Shown piece by piece: positions 26,877 through 36,298 of a stretch of 64,000 nt of DNA; the stretch's first letter is position 1, and the number at the start of each line of letters is the position of its first letter. Both the position numbers and the translations under genes were made by a program. Source of the stretch: Anaerosolibacter sp. (GTDB lineage Bacteria > Bacillota > Clostridia > Peptostreptococcales > Thermotaleaceae); the NCBI RefSeq assembly GCF_029240175.1, contig NZ_JARBTM010000017.1, positions 1 to 64,000 of the forward strand, in the 5' to 3' direction. Below the pieces are notes generated by a model that was not told the DNA's origin, ran no database searches, and saw only the letters and a list, made by a program, of their open reading frames with translations.

Positions 26877-27947
26877 ATGGACATAGACTTTAAAAAATAT
26901 TTGCCGTTGCTGGTTCGATTGCTGATTGCTGGCCTTACGATTGTAGGAATCTATTTCGTTTCGACCACCCTTATATTTTACATACTACCTTTCCTTTTGG
27001 GTTGGCTTGTGGCTTCTGCCATTGAGCCTACGGTGGATTTGATGACCAACCGATTCAAAATGCCTCGCAGCCTTTCGGCATTTATTTCTACACTATTCTT
27101 TGTTCTTTTTACAGGTCTATTAATCTCTCTGGTTGGCGGCATCATTATTGTAGAGCTCACAAAGCTTTCCATAGACCTTCCAGAGTACTCAAAAAAGATT
27201 TATATTCAGGGCTTGGCCATCTTTGAGCAGGCACAGAATGTATATTTTACGCTGCCCCCTGACATTGCGCAGCAAATCATGAATGGATTATATACCCTTG
27301 TCCAGAGTCTAAGCAATTTATTAACACTCTTTTTATCCTCTTTGTTGGGCTTTTTATCTGGCATACCCAGTGTTTTGGTATTTATCTTGGTTACAATTAT
27401 CTCCACCTTCTTTATTGCTAGAGATAAACAAATGATTACGCGCTTTATCAGAGCACAGATTCCTTCTGGTATGATTAGCAAGGGCAAAATTCTCAAGCAT
27501 GATTTGCTCTTCGCATTACTTGGCTACATCAAGGCCCAATTGATCCTCATGTCAATCACCTTTATTGAATGTGCCATCGGCTTGACCATCATAGGTATCG
27601 ATTATTCTGTCTTGGTCGCTTTGGTAGCCAGTATTATAGACGCATTCCCAATCCTTGGTACTGGCTCTGTATTTGTTCCTATGATCATATGGCATCTAGT
27701 TACTGGAAAATATAAAATTGCCGTCTCGCTGGCTGTACTCTATGGTATACTTATATTTGTAAGACAATTGTTAGAACCCAAGGTATTGGGCACTCAAATT
27801 GGCCTTTATCCACTGGTAACGCTAATGGCCATGTATATCGGCTTAAAGCTTTTCGGTGTCATTGGCCTAATCATTGGACCTATCTCTATGATCGTATTAA
27901 TGACACTGCAAAAGGTTGATATTCTTCCAAAATGGAAAGAATATTAA
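26877..27947 (+). CDS. AI-2E family / YtvI-type sporulation membrane protein
   Basis: The 356-residue protein has about eight hydrophobic segments in the AI-2E transporter layout. The C-terminal part shows the DAFPILGTGSVFVP and RQLLEPKVLGTQIGLYPL motifs. The YtvI subgroup is associated with sporulation in Firmicutes. Its transported substrate is unknown. The start at 26877 follows AGGAG; an upstream in-frame extension is excluded. A weak hairpin (27964-28012) downstream may terminate it. Confidence 0.87.
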   Translation: MDIDFKKYLPLLVRLLIAGLTIVGIYFVSTTLIFYILPFLLGWLVASAIEPTVDLMTNRFKMPRSLSAFISTLFFVLFTGLLISLVGGIIIVELTKLSIDLPEYSKKIYIQGLAIFEQAQNVYFTLPPDIAQQIMNGLYTLVQSLSNLLTLFLSSLLGFLSGIPSVLVFILVTIISTFFIARDKQMITRFIRAQIPSGMISKGKILKHDLLFALLGYIKAQLILMSITFIECAIGLTIIGIDYSVLVALVASIIDAFPILGTGSVFVPMIIWHLVTGKYKIAVSLAVLYGILIFVRQLLEPKVLGTQIGLYPLVTLMAMYIGLKLFGVIGLIIGPISMIVLMTLQKVDILPKWKEY

Positions 27948-28136
27948 AGATATGTGAGACCAATAGAAATAGTCAAGCATTCAAACTTTTTGGATGCTTT
28001 TTCTATTTTAGTTCGTAATTTATTTATGAATTTTTATTCATATCGTTTAATATTTATTGCGTTTTTCAAGTTTTCTTTCATGAAATATTTTAATAAATTT
28101 TATTGTTCTGAAAACGTTTTACCCTCGTTTTTGATG

Positions 28137-28164
28137 TTTACAAAATCGTAATATCTGCTATAAT
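28137..28164 (+). promoter_or_regulatory. Promoter of the glutamine synthetase gene
   Basis: TTTACA (-35, 28137-28142), 16 bases, then TATAAT (-10, 28159-28164), 39 bases before the start. Confidence 0.72.
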
Positions 28165-28202
28165 TATTCAATATAAATATAAAAAAATGATGAGGTGATA
28201 CC

Positions 28203-30140
28203 ATGTCCAGTGAGATTTTACGTTCAGAAAATGATAAGCTTATTTTTTTAATTCCCACTTCACAGCATACGCCAGAAGAGATTTCCTCCATTCTTAAGCA
28301 GCATCCGGAAATCAAGTTTGTATCTTTGGTAGGCGTTGACCTTGGTGGTAATGATACAGATGAGAAAATCCCAGTAGAACTATTCTTAGAAGATATTGAC
28401 AGCTTTCTAACCTATGGTGTACAAACCGATGGTTCCAGCGTTGTTCTCCCTGATATTGCCAGCTTAAATGATGCAAGGGTTGACATTATCCCTGACAGCA
28501 CTGTGAATTGGTTTGTAGACTACAATTTTGATAACATAGATGAAGCAACAGGCAGACCAATCGGAACCTTAAGAATACCATCTTTCCTTATTCACAATGG
28601 TATTACAAGGGTGGACTCCCGCTCTGTATTGGCTGCTGCAGTAGATCACTTCAAATCTCAAGTTCTTGCCCTGGTTAATGAAAATCCTTATGTCCTTGAA
28701 AGTGTCGGCATTTCTTCAGCCGATGATATTGAAGACATTGTCTTAACTTCTGCTACCGAGCTAGAATTTTGGGTAAAAACACCGGAAGAAATTGCAGACG
28801 TTGAAAAACTTTCTACTTCCCAAGGCTTAAAGGAACAATATTGGAAGCGTACGGTAGGACCTGTTCGTACAGCCTTAGAGAACACACTATCTATAATGGA
28901 TGAGTATGGTTTAGGTGTAGAAATGGGTCATAAGGAAGTTGGAGGCGTTCAAGCAAAAGTAGCAGGCAATGGGCACTACAATCACATTATGGAACAATTA
29001 GAAATCGACTGGAAATATAGCACTTCACTTCAAGCGGCTGACAATGAGCTATTGGCTCGTCAATTGGTTCAAGAAACCTTTACCGCTTATGGTTTAGAGG
29101 TTACTTTTAATGCAAAACCTATTGAAGGTGTTGCCGGAAGCGGCGAGCATACACACGTAGGTGTTGCAGCAAAATTAAAAAATGGAAAAATAAAGAATCT
29201 GTTCTCTCCAGCTGACCTGAAATCGGATTATATGAGTGCCATTGGTTGGGGTGCATTAATGGGTCTATTAAAGAACTACGAGGTTGTTAATCCTTTCGTA
29301 AGCTCCACAAATGATTCATTAAATCGTCTGAAGCCTGGATTTGAAGCACCAGTTTGTATCGTTGCTTCTATTGGTCATACAGTAGATACGCCATCTAGAA
29401 ATAGAACAATCTTAACGGGCCTTGTCCGCGATATGGCAAATCCATTGGCAACACGTTTTGAGGTAAGATCTCCAAATCCAACCTGCAACACTTATCTAGT
29501 TATCGCAGCCATCTATCAATCCATGCTTGATGGTATTTCTGCTGTAATCAAAGCTGGCAAGAATGCCAAAGAGCTGGAAGCAGATTTTTCTAAAGGTGTA
29601 GGAGAAGAGAAGTTTTATCTAGAAAAAGACAGAGCTTACCGCAGCGAAGATGATGTTTTCGAACACTACACAGAGGAAGAGCGTAATACATTCTTCGGTA
29701 AGCCCCCTGCAACTGTATGGGAAAATATGGTTGGATTCCACAACTATCCTGACAAAAAATCAGTTTTACTTCAAGGGGATGTATTCACAGAAAAGATTAT
29801 TAATTCTTATAGAGTAGCCTCCCTTAGTCAATGGGCAACAGAGTTAACCCAAAGACTCATTCCAGATAACATGGATTTTGTAAGAAGCTGTAAAAAGCTT
29901 CATGGCAGCGAAAATGTATCCGATCTAGATGTGGTTAACTGGGAAAAGATTAACCAGCTTCGAAACAGTTTAATGAAGGATAGTTTAAGTAAGAAATCAC
30001 TATTCACGCAAATTCGTGAGGCCGTAGAATCTGGAGATTATGATACTGCATCTGGACTCCAGTTAGAAATGAGCCAAACGATTGGTAATCTTAAAAATCT
30101 ATATGCGGTTTATAGAAGAAACCTAATCGAACTTGCTTAA
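28203..30140 (+). CDS. glnA: Glutamine synthetase, long form
   Basis: The 645-residue protein joins ammonia to glutamate using ATP. The beta-grasp motif DGSSVVLPDIASLNDARV, the metal-binding TELEF, the GVQAKVAGNGHYNHI segment, GSGEHTHVG and R-FEVRSPNPTCNTYL match the GS catalytic core. It is about 200 residues longer than the usual clostridial GS I (near 444), with an extended C-terminus after residue 440 that is helical and charged. The start ATG follows GAGGTG, with a clean promoter upstream. No glnR neighbour is seen. Confidence 0.87.
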   Translation: MSSEILRSENDKLIFLIPTSQHTPEEISSILKQHPEIKFVSLVGVDLGGNDTDEKIPVELFLEDIDSFLTYGVQTDGSSVVLPDIASLNDARVDIIPDSTVNWFVDYNFDNIDEATGRPIGTLRIPSFLIHNGITRVDSRSVLAAAVDHFKSQVLALVNENPYVLESVGISSADDIEDIVLTSATELEFWVKTPEEIADVEKLSTSQGLKEQYWKRTVGPVRTALENTLSIMDEYGLGVEMGHKEVGGVQAKVAGNGHYNHIMEQLEIDWKYSTSLQAADNELLARQLVQETFTAYGLEVTFNAKPIEGVAGSGEHTHVGVAAKLKNGKIKNLFSPADLKSDYMSAIGWGALMGLLKNYEVVNPFVSSTNDSLNRLKPGFEAPVCIVASIGHTVDTPSRNRTILTGLVRDMANPLATRFEVRSPNPTCNTYLVIAAIYQSMLDGISAVIKAGKNAKELEADFSKGVGEEKFYLEKDRAYRSEDDVFEHYTEEERNTFFGKPPATVWENMVGFHNYPDKKSVLLQGDVFTEKIINSYRVASLSQWATELTQRLIPDNMDFVRSCKKLHGSENVSDLDVVNWEKINQLRNSLMKDSLSKKSLFTQIREAVESGDYDTASGLQLEMSQTIGNLKNLYAVYRRNLIELA

Positions 30141-30160
30141 TGTATAAATATCCATAACAT

Positions 30161-30184
30161 AAAAGGCGCCCTTGGCGCCTTTTA
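30161..30184. terminator. Terminator after glnA
   Basis: AAAAGGCGCC-CTT-GGCGCCTTTT, a 10-bp stem and T-run between convergent genes. Confidence 0.9.
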
Positions 30185-30198
30185 TAATTTCTAAGATA

Positions 30199-30687
30199 TT
30201 AGTGCATCACGAGATACTTGCTTTTCTCGCTATCATAGAAACTTTGCATCTCTTTTTCGAATCCTAAATGATAGGCAACCGTCATCAAACAGCGGGTTAG
30301 ATAACTTCTGCTTAGATCGCCTTCTCTTGGACCTTCTTTAACTTCCCAGATAATGTCTAAATCCCTTCCTTCAACAATATCTTCAATAGAAAGCTGTCGT
30401 AGTTCTTCTCGATCATATTCAGCGAACAAGCATCGAATTCCTTCGGGGTCTTGGGCATTTCGAAGAACTGTATTTCTTTCTCTTTCAGAAGAATTTTGCA
30501 GAATGTCAATAATGAAATTCAAATCATAATCAACTAGCTCATAGAGGTTTTCAAAGACTACAGCAGGTATCCTGGCATCTTCCTTGCTGACCTCAATGAG
30601 TCTATCCTTTGCATACTCATCATCCTGAATGCAAGCTTCTATAATTTTATGATTCATCTCCTGGTCATTATAGCTGTCAAATTTCAA
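30199..30687 (-). CDS. Hypothetical acidic protein
   Basis: I do not recognise this 162-residue soluble acidic protein. It appears all-helical, with motifs NTVLRNAQDPEGIRCLF and YHLGFEKEMQSFY. There is no signal peptide or membrane segment. It stands alone, convergent with glnA. A weak ribosome site (GGGGAG) precedes the ATG. Confidence 0.65.
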   Translation of the reverse strand: MKFDSYNDQEMNHKIIEACIQDDEYAKDRLIEVSKEDARIPAVVFENLYELVDYDLNFIIDILQNSSERERNTVLRNAQDPEGIRCLFAEYDREELRQLSIEDIVEGRDLDIIWEVKEGPREGDLSRSYLTRCLMTVAYHLGFEKEMQSFYDSEKSKYLVMH

Positions 30688-30781
30688 ATCTTTCTCCCCT
30701 TCCTTACCTATTTATTTATATTTTCTGATGGAAGAAGAGAACTTATACCTCGCTCACGTAAATAGTTTATTCTTATTCTTA

Positions 30782-31648
30782 TTACTTTTCAGGTTCTTTC
30801 TTTACAGTAATCTTCTTTAATTTCTTTTCCATCTGAAGTAACAATATCCCTATTTCCTCAATACCCATGTGCATTTCTTCTATGGAATGCATGATCTCTT
30901 GTCCATAGTCATCATCACTATTCTTTCCATTTTCCAAAATGGTTTGAGATATATGCTCAATTCCTCTTTTGATTTCTGTAATGCCAAGGGTCAATTGTTC
31001 TCGATCATGATCGATTTCCGTTGTGAAATGGTCAGCTTGACTCAGGAGCTTCACCAATCTTTCCATCAGAAGATTCATAATTCTTTCAATTTGTACCTGT
31101 CTCTCACCAGATATAGCATCCTTTTCCATATTGTTAAACTGATTGATTAACTCAATAATTTCATCGATTCCCATATAGTTTTTTCCTTTTAGATTAGATG
31201 GAATAATAATTTTAGGTTGACATGGCTCCTTATCTTCTTTATTCTCTGGTTTATTTTCTTCCTTTGTTTTATCTTTTCCATTCTTGAAAAGGCTCACTAC
31301 TTCAATAACAATCGTTTTAATATTTTTTACTACCTTACTTAGACTTGCCAGGATTACACCTATTGTAATCAGCAGTCCTGTAAGGCTATTTAACCATATT
31401 TCCTCATCTATGGCTTGTTTTTTCGCTTCAAAGTCAGCCGTGATGGCAGACATGGTCTCTTTGCACACCTCAAAGTCTCCATTGTTTTTTAGAATACATT
31501 CTGTTAGCTTTTCCAGTGTCTCCTGTTCCAACTGCGATATAAGACTGCCTTTATGAAGGGTTAAACTCAAAAAAATAATTAGAAAAACCATAACCCCTGT
31601 CAGCATGGCAAGTCCTATCTTCCTATATTTTTCTTTGCCTGATTTCAT
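30782..31648 (-). CDS. Hypothetical membrane protein with coiled-coil C-terminus
   Basis: The 288-residue protein has two membrane segments (about 13-33 and 88-108) separated by a short extracytoplasmic loop with two cysteines. A charged cytoplasmic part with a lysine/glutamate-rich linker (KTKEENKPENKEDKE) follows, then a long helix-rich C-terminus that looks coiled-coil. The start at 31648 has GGTGGAGG upstream. I do not recognise a family. A scaffolding or methyl-accepting-like topology can be seen but no HAMP or MA signature. Confidence 0.65.
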   Translation of the reverse strand: MKSGKEKYRKIGLAMLTGVMVFLIIFLSLTLHKGSLISQLEQETLEKLTECILKNNGDFEVCKETMSAITADFEAKKQAIDEEIWLNSLTGLLITIGVILASLSKVVKNIKTIVIEVVSLFKNGKDKTKEENKPENKEDKEPCQPKIIIPSNLKGKNYMGIDEIIELINQFNNMEKDAISGERQVQIERIMNLLMERLVKLLSQADHFTTEIDHDREQLTLGITEIKRGIEHISQTILENGKNSDDDYGQEIMHSIEEMHMGIEEIGILLLQMEKKLKKITVKKEPEK

Positions 31649-31736
31649 ACCTTTCCTCCACCCTCTTTTTTCTTCCCTCTCGTAGTACATCATATTATTT
31701 AGGTAATCGTCAGGTTCATAAATTTCGACAAAATAT

Positions 31737-31856
31737 AAAAAAGCATCTAACGATGCTTCGCTAGGGGAACCTAGTTCCCCTTCGACGGCTGCTAAACAGC
31801 CTGAGCACCCCTCTGACTACGGCATGGGAATACTTCCCCTGCACCCCTGCTTTTTT
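31737..31856 (-). repeat. Multi-hairpin structured element
   Basis: The 120-nt element is bounded by AAAAAAGCA and TGCTTTTTT. It contains hairpins AGCATC/GATGCT, GGGGAAC/GTTCCCC, GGCTG/CAGCC and GGGAA/TTCCC. No protein frame fits. On the reverse strand the last hairpin ends in a T-run, like a terminator, so the strand is assigned as minus. It lies between the livK gene and the opposite unknown gene. It may be a structured RNA or a mobile repeat. Confidence 0.6.
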
Positions 31857-31892
31857 ATTTAATAGGCAAGTAGAACTTGCCTATTAAATAAA
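31854..31892. other. 18-bp perfect hairpin beside the structured element
   Basis: TTTATTTAATAGGCAAGT-AGA and its exact complement form an 18-bp stem with a three-base loop. The arms end in A/T runs, so it may act as a second terminator. Confidence 0.65.
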
Positions 31893-31895
31893 AAA

Positions 31896-31919
31896 GAGAA
31901 TTCTTCTTCAAGAATTCTC
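31896..31919 (-). terminator. Terminator of the LivK-like gene
   Basis: GAGAATTCTT-CTTC-AAGAATTCTC, with five T on the reverse strand at 31891-31895. Confidence 0.85.
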
Positions 31920-31932
31920 CTTTTCATTCTAT

Positions 31933-33117
31933 TTATTTTACAGGCTCAATGGTATCAAGATATGTAAATTTACCGTCTTTAACAACCTTGATTACAGCAC
32001 TCTTTACAGCATCACCGTTTTCGTCAAGGGTAATGATACCAGCTGCACCCATATAATCCTTTGTCTGAGCTAAAGCATCTCTAATAGCTACAGAATCTGC
32101 AGAACCTGCTCTCTCGATGGCATCAAGAATTACGAGGTAAGCATCAAATCCTAAAGCAGTAACTGAAGCCGGCTCCTTGTTATACTTTTCTCTGTAAGCT
32201 TTTAGGAACTCATCAGATTTCTCAGTGATTGGCACTTCTGAAGTAAAGAACGTGGAGAACACAGCTCCTTCTACATTTTCCAACCCGATATCGATAAATT
32301 CTGGTGTTTCCCAAGTATCTCCGCCAAGAATCGGTATTGTAATGCCTGACTGTCTCGCCTGTTTTATCAACAATGCTGATTCTGTAAAGTTACCTGGAGC
32401 AAAGATTACGTCAGGGTTCAAAGCCTTAATATTTGTTAATTGGGCTGAAAAATCCTGATCCCCAGTACTATAGCTGGCACTGCCCACGATGGCATTTTCG
32501 TCACCGGTTAAGCTTTTAAATGCATCTGTAAAGAATTTTGCCAAGCCTACAGAGTAATCGGAAGAAACCTCTTGAATGATGGCTGCCTTCTTTGCGCCAA
32601 GCTTATTGATAGCATAGTTTGCCATAACAGTTCCTTGGAATGGATCAATAAAACATACTCTGAAATAATAATCATTGTTTAGAGTAACCAATGGGTTGGT
32701 ACATGACGCACCCACTGCAGGAATCTGAGCGCTCTTCACTGCATCTCCAGCAGCCATGGACAAGGAACTTCCCCAGCTACCAATGATTGCCGATACCTTC
32801 TCCTTATCGATCAATCTAGATGCTGCATTGGCAGCCTCCACTTTGTCTGATTTGTTATCTACAGTTACTAGTACTACTTTTTTACCTAAAACCTCAGGAT
32901 ATAATTCATTTGCAAGTTCTACGCCTTCTAGTTCAATGGCTCCACCCGCGGCGTTAGCTCCTGTTAGAGGTTCAAACACACCAATCTTAATCACATCTTC
33001 CCCAGCTGGAGTATCTCCGCCTGATGGTTGTGCCGGCTTCGCGCAACCTGTAAATACAAGTGCAGCGATGAGCATCATTGCGATCATAAAGCTAAACTTT
33101 TTACCCACTTTTTTCAT
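31933..33117 (-). CDS. Branched-chain amino-acid ABC transporter substrate-binding lipoprotein (LivK-like)
   Basis: The 394-residue protein has a lipoprotein signal (LVFTGC, lipid-attached C25) followed by a linker and a periplasmic-binding-protein type I fold. IKIGVFEPLTGANAAGG and GGDTWETPEF are typical of LivK/LivJ. It would hand substrate to a LivHMGF permease at the outer membrane face, but none of those genes is in the window, so it is an orphan here. Substrate is inferred by family; could also be another amino acid or amide. A 360-base leader upstream (33118-33482) shows no gene. Confidence 0.85.
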   Translation of the reverse strand: MKKVGKKFSFMIAMMLIAALVFTGCAKPAQPSGGDTPAGEDVIKIGVFEPLTGANAAGGAIELEGVELANELYPEVLGKKVVLVTVDNKSDKVEAANAASRLIDKEKVSAIIGSWGSSLSMAAGDAVKSAQIPAVGASCTNPLVTLNNDYYFRVCFIDPFQGTVMANYAINKLGAKKAAIIQEVSSDYSVGLAKFFTDAFKSLTGDENAIVGSASYSTGDQDFSAQLTNIKALNPDVIFAPGNFTESALLIKQARQSGITIPILGGDTWETPEFIDIGLENVEGAVFSTFFTSEVPITEKSDEFLKAYREKYNKEPASVTALGFDAYLVILDAIERAGSADSVAIRDALAQTKDYMGAAGIITLDENGDAVKSAVIKVVKDGKFTYLDTIEPVK

Positions 33118-33482
33118 TCTTTTTCCCCCTTAAATGTTATTGCTAAAAAAGAAAACTTTACATGCTCCTCCTTTTATTAATTATTCTTAATGATTTTGTT
33201 ACAATTTTTTAAATATTGATTCTATTTTGATATTGTAGCACAGCAATCTATAGAATTGCAATATCTCAGCCTCTATATATCAATAATTTTATGTATAAAT
33301 TCATTTATATAGCCTTAGAAATCTAAGGATAATCTGCATTTTTTGTATTTACATTGAATACAAGTGTATCTCAACAACGCATAAATACTAGTTCTTCTCG
33401 TATTTCATATTTCCTTTTGAATACCTTTTAGAAGAATTGCAAAAAATACTATTTATTCGATAGATCGTAAGGAGGTTTGCCA

Positions 33483-34331
33483 ATGGATTCAGATTTTATT
33501 AAAAGCATTGTCTTTGAGATAAATATTAAATCCTTTGTCGCCTCCCTTATCATTCTTGTCGCTGCTTTTGTGTTAATTAAGCTCATCATGCTTTTTACAG
33601 AAAAACTAATACAGCTTACAAATTTCAATGAACAACGGGAAAAAACAATCAAAAGCCTTATAGATTCCGTGGCTGCTTATTTTATTTTGACTGTTGCAAT
33701 TTTAAGTATTCTTAGCCAGTTTGGTCTCATTAAACGATCTACCGTGATGACGGGTGCCGGGATTATCACCCTCATTGCAGGTCTTGGTGCTCAAAGCTTT
33801 ATCAAGGACATCATCAATGGCTTCTTTATTTTATTTGAGCGGCAAATGAAGGTGGGTGACTTCGTAAGCATAAATGAACAATTCCTTGGTACAGTAGAAG
33901 AAATCGGCTTACGCTCTACAGCAATCCGGGAATGGTCTTTGAAAAAGGTCTACATACCCAATGGCGAGATCAAGACCCTAAAAAATTACTATAAAGACAT
34001 GGCACGGGTCATACTAGAAATCATTATTCCCTTTGAAGAGGACCATCAATTGGTCATGGAGACCCTAGAGGAAATCTGCCAGCACATCAATCAACAGCAT
34101 GATGACAAAATCTATAAGCTTGGCACCGTCAATTATTCTGAGTTCAGCGTTTATGGTGTCATGTCCATCGATGGAAAATATGGCGGTGCCAAATACATTA
34201 TCACCGGTGTCGTAAAACCAGCCTATCAATGGGCAGTTCGTAATCGTGCCTACGAATATATTCTCACCGTTTTGAAAGAGAAGAATATCCGTTTGGCATA
34301 TCCAAGGGTGTATTGGCAACAAGACAAATAA
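33483..34331 (+). CDS. Small-conductance mechanosensitive channel (MscS family)
   Basis: The 282-residue protein has three membrane segments and a cytoplasmic beta domain. The pore helix GAGIITLIAGLGAQSFIKDIING and then GDFVSINE are the MscS signature. It opens under membrane tension during hypo-osmotic shock. The ATG at 33483 follows GGAGG; a TTG two codons upstream is inside the spacing. No partner genes. The terminator downstream faces the cbi operon. Confidence 0.88.
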   Translation: MDSDFIKSIVFEINIKSFVASLIILVAAFVLIKLIMLFTEKLIQLTNFNEQREKTIKSLIDSVAAYFILTVAILSILSQFGLIKRSTVMTGAGIITLIAGLGAQSFIKDIINGFFILFERQMKVGDFVSINEQFLGTVEEIGLRSTAIREWSLKKVYIPNGEIKTLKNYYKDMARVILEIIIPFEEDHQLVMETLEEICQHINQQHDDKIYKLGTVNYSEFSVYGVMSIDGKYGGAKYIITGVVKPAYQWAVRNRAYEYILTVLKEKNIRLAYPRVYWQQDK

Positions 34332-34337
34332 AAAATA

Positions 34338-34351
34338 CGCACCTAGGTGCG
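34338..34351 (-). terminator. Terminator for the cbi operon
   Basis: CGCACC-TA-GGTGCG, followed on the reverse strand by TATTTTTTATT, 36 bases past the cbiO stop. Confidence 0.75.
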
Positions 34352-34386
34352 CAGATTAAGATCGAGATCAAGATTAAGAAATTCTC

Positions 34387-35217
34387 TTACTTTAACATTA
34401 GTTTAAAAAATCCTTCCTTTGTCCTTGGGATTTCTTCCCCTGCTAAATGAGGTTTGTCTTTAATAAGGGCTTCATAAGCCTCAATGATCCAGGGTTTCTC
34501 CAACCCGGCTCTTGCTAAAATCTTCTCATCTCTAAAAAGCTCTTGAGGAACGCCTTCTCCAATGATCATGCCGTCCACCATCACAAAAATATAGTCAGCC
34601 CAAGGATAGACTTTATCCATATCATGGGTGGAAAGAACAATGGTTTTACCTTCCTGATTCAATTGATCAAAAAAGGCCATTAGCTCACTACTGGTTTTAG
34701 GATCAATAAAGGCAGTAGGTTCATCTAAGAAAATCACTTCTGGGTCCATGGCTAATATATCCGCAATGGATACCCTTTTTTTCTGACCGCCGCTCAGGAA
34801 ATGAATCGGCTTATCTCGTAGATGAGATAAATCCGTTTTTTCCAGTGCTTCCTCTACCTTCTTTCTTACTTCATCCTTTGATAATCCCATATTCATAGGC
34901 CCAAAAGAAACCTCCTGAAATACGTTGGCTGAGAATAATTGTACATTAGCATCTTGAAAAACAATACCAATATTTTTTCGCATCTCACGGATTTCTTTTT
35001 TCGTATAGTTCATCATTTTTCCGCCATAGGCGACTTGCCCTTTTTTAGGTATATAGACACCGTTTAAACATAAAAACAAGGTGGTTTTTCCAGCACCATT
35101 CGGACCAATGATGGCAATCTTCTTTCCTTTTGTCAAAGCTACCGATAGCTTCTTTAGGGCTTGGGTACCATCGGGGTAGCTAAACTCCAAATCCTTTGTC
35201 TCTATAATATACTCCAC
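34387..35217 (-). CDS. cbiO: Energy-coupling factor ATPase for cobalt transport
   Basis: The 276-residue ABC ATPase powers cobalt import. Walker A (GPNGAGKTTL), Q-loop (VFQD), signature (LSGGQKKRVSIA), Walker B (VIFLDEP) and the switch His (STHDMD) are all present. It is the last gene of cbiMNQO and follows cbiQ by 24 bases. CbiO works as a dimer beneath CbiQ. The riboswitch upstream ties it to cobalamin. Confidence 0.92.
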   Translation of the reverse strand: MEYIIETKDLEFSYPDGTQALKKLSVALTKGKKIAIIGPNGAGKTTLFLCLNGVYIPKKGQVAYGGKMMNYTKKEIREMRKNIGIVFQDANVQLFSANVFQEVSFGPMNMGLSKDEVRKKVEEALEKTDLSHLRDKPIHFLSGGQKKRVSIADILAMDPEVIFLDEPTAFIDPKTSSELMAFFDQLNQEGKTIVLSTHDMDKVYPWADYIFVMVDGMIIGEGVPQELFRDEKILARAGLEKPWIIEAYEALIKDKPHLAGEEIPRTKEGFFKLMLK

Positions 35218-35241
35218 AGGAACATCTCCTTTATTTTATAT

Positions 35242-36009
35242 CTATCCAACGATGCTCAGGGCAATAAACACCATTTCAATCCCTACAATGGCTAAAATAT
35301 TTCTTTTTGATCCATGATATTCTTCCTCTAGGACATTAATATCTCCAGTATACCCCCTTGCTGCTAAAGCCCTAAAGATTTCCTGGGATCGATGGAAAGC
35401 TTTGATAAAAAGGTTCGCAGCTAACTGACCTAACGAATTGTAACTGTTTCTAAGTGTTCCATATCCTAGCCTGCATTCCTGAGAGATAAAGATCATTGAC
35501 CCAGTTTCAAGTAAGACAAAAATAAATCTATAAATCATGATCATCAGTTCTGTTATAATAACAGGCACCCTTAATCTTTTAAATACCCATATGATATCTG
35601 TCATGGGTGTAGTCAAAGCAAGAAAATACAAACAAATCACCGACGCATAGGAGCGAAGAAAGAGTAGTTGTCCTTGATTTAAACCTAATTTTGTCATACC
35701 GATCGTCCATGATCCTAGCTTTATATGATATATAAAATCCAATGGTTCCTTTGTAATCGTAAAAATGACCCCAAGGATACCCACGATTAAAAAGAACAAT
35801 GGCAGGCTGAGGTATCCAATATAGCTCCTCCAGGGAATTTTTCCAGCACCAACCACCAAAAACGACATAAAGGCTATTACACATACATGTAATAACCAAG
35901 ATGTACTGAACAGACATATGACTAACGTGATAACCGCTAGTAAGAATTTTTCTAAAGGATGTACTTTTCTTAACCTATTCACATAGGCATGTTGGTCAAT
36001 AGAAATCAT
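35242..36009 (-). CDS. cbiQ: Cobalt transport permease (T component)
   Basis: The 255-residue membrane protein has five to six hydrophobic segments and the coupling motifs near the C-terminus (KAFHRSQEIFRALAARGYTGDI), where the ARG signatures contact CbiO. It transduces ATP hydrolysis to the CbiM core. The ATG at 36009 follows AAGGTG; a longer frame to 36051 is excluded. It lies 7 bases from the cbiN stop, showing tight coupling. Confidence 0.9.
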   Translation of the reverse strand: MISIDQHAYVNRLRKVHPLEKFLLAVITLVICLFSTSWLLHVCVIAFMSFLVVGAGKIPWRSYIGYLSLPLFFLIVGILGVIFTITKEPLDFIYHIKLGSWTIGMTKLGLNQGQLLFLRSYASVICLYFLALTTPMTDIIWVFKRLRVPVIITELMIMIYRFIFVLLETGSMIFISQECRLGYGTLRNSYNSLGQLAANLFIKAFHRSQEIFRALAARGYTGDINVLEEEYHGSKRNILAIVGIEMVFIALSIVG

Positions 36010-36016
36010 TTGTTTT

Positions 36017-36298
36017 TCACCTTGTTTGCTTCTTTCCTTTTTGATATCCAAAATAATATGCTATGATACCTGTACCTATGGCAGCTTGTAATGCGAACAA
36101 TAAACTTTCGGTTTCTCCGCCTGGAGGTTCCCAAATGCTGTTGAACCAAGGCTCATAGTTAGGTTGAATCTCTGTAATCATTTCTTCTGCAGCACCATCT
36201 GCACCACCAAATTCTGAGTTTTTAACTACAATTAAAGGAATGATGGTAATGATAATAACCATTAAAATCAAAATCAAATTCTTTTTGGTCATTGTCAT
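36017..36298 (-). CDS. cbiN: Cobalt transport accessory protein
   Basis: The 93-residue protein has two membrane segments (about 5-24 and 68-86) around an extracytoplasmic loop with [11 protein letters not shown] and [12 protein letters not shown], the CbiN signature. CbiN assists metal loading into CbiM. It overlaps the cbiM stop by four bases (ATGA), so translation is coupled. Confidence 0.92.
   Translation of the reverse strand: MTMTKKNLILILMVIIITIIPLIVVKNSEFGGADGAAEEMITEIQPNYEPWFNSIWEPPGGETESLLFALQAAIGTGIIAYYFGYQKGKKQTR

Noticed and set aside
33118-33482. Riboswitch or small gene in the 360-base gap
   Set aside because: I saw AT-rich sequence with promoter-like boxes but no compact helix or frame.
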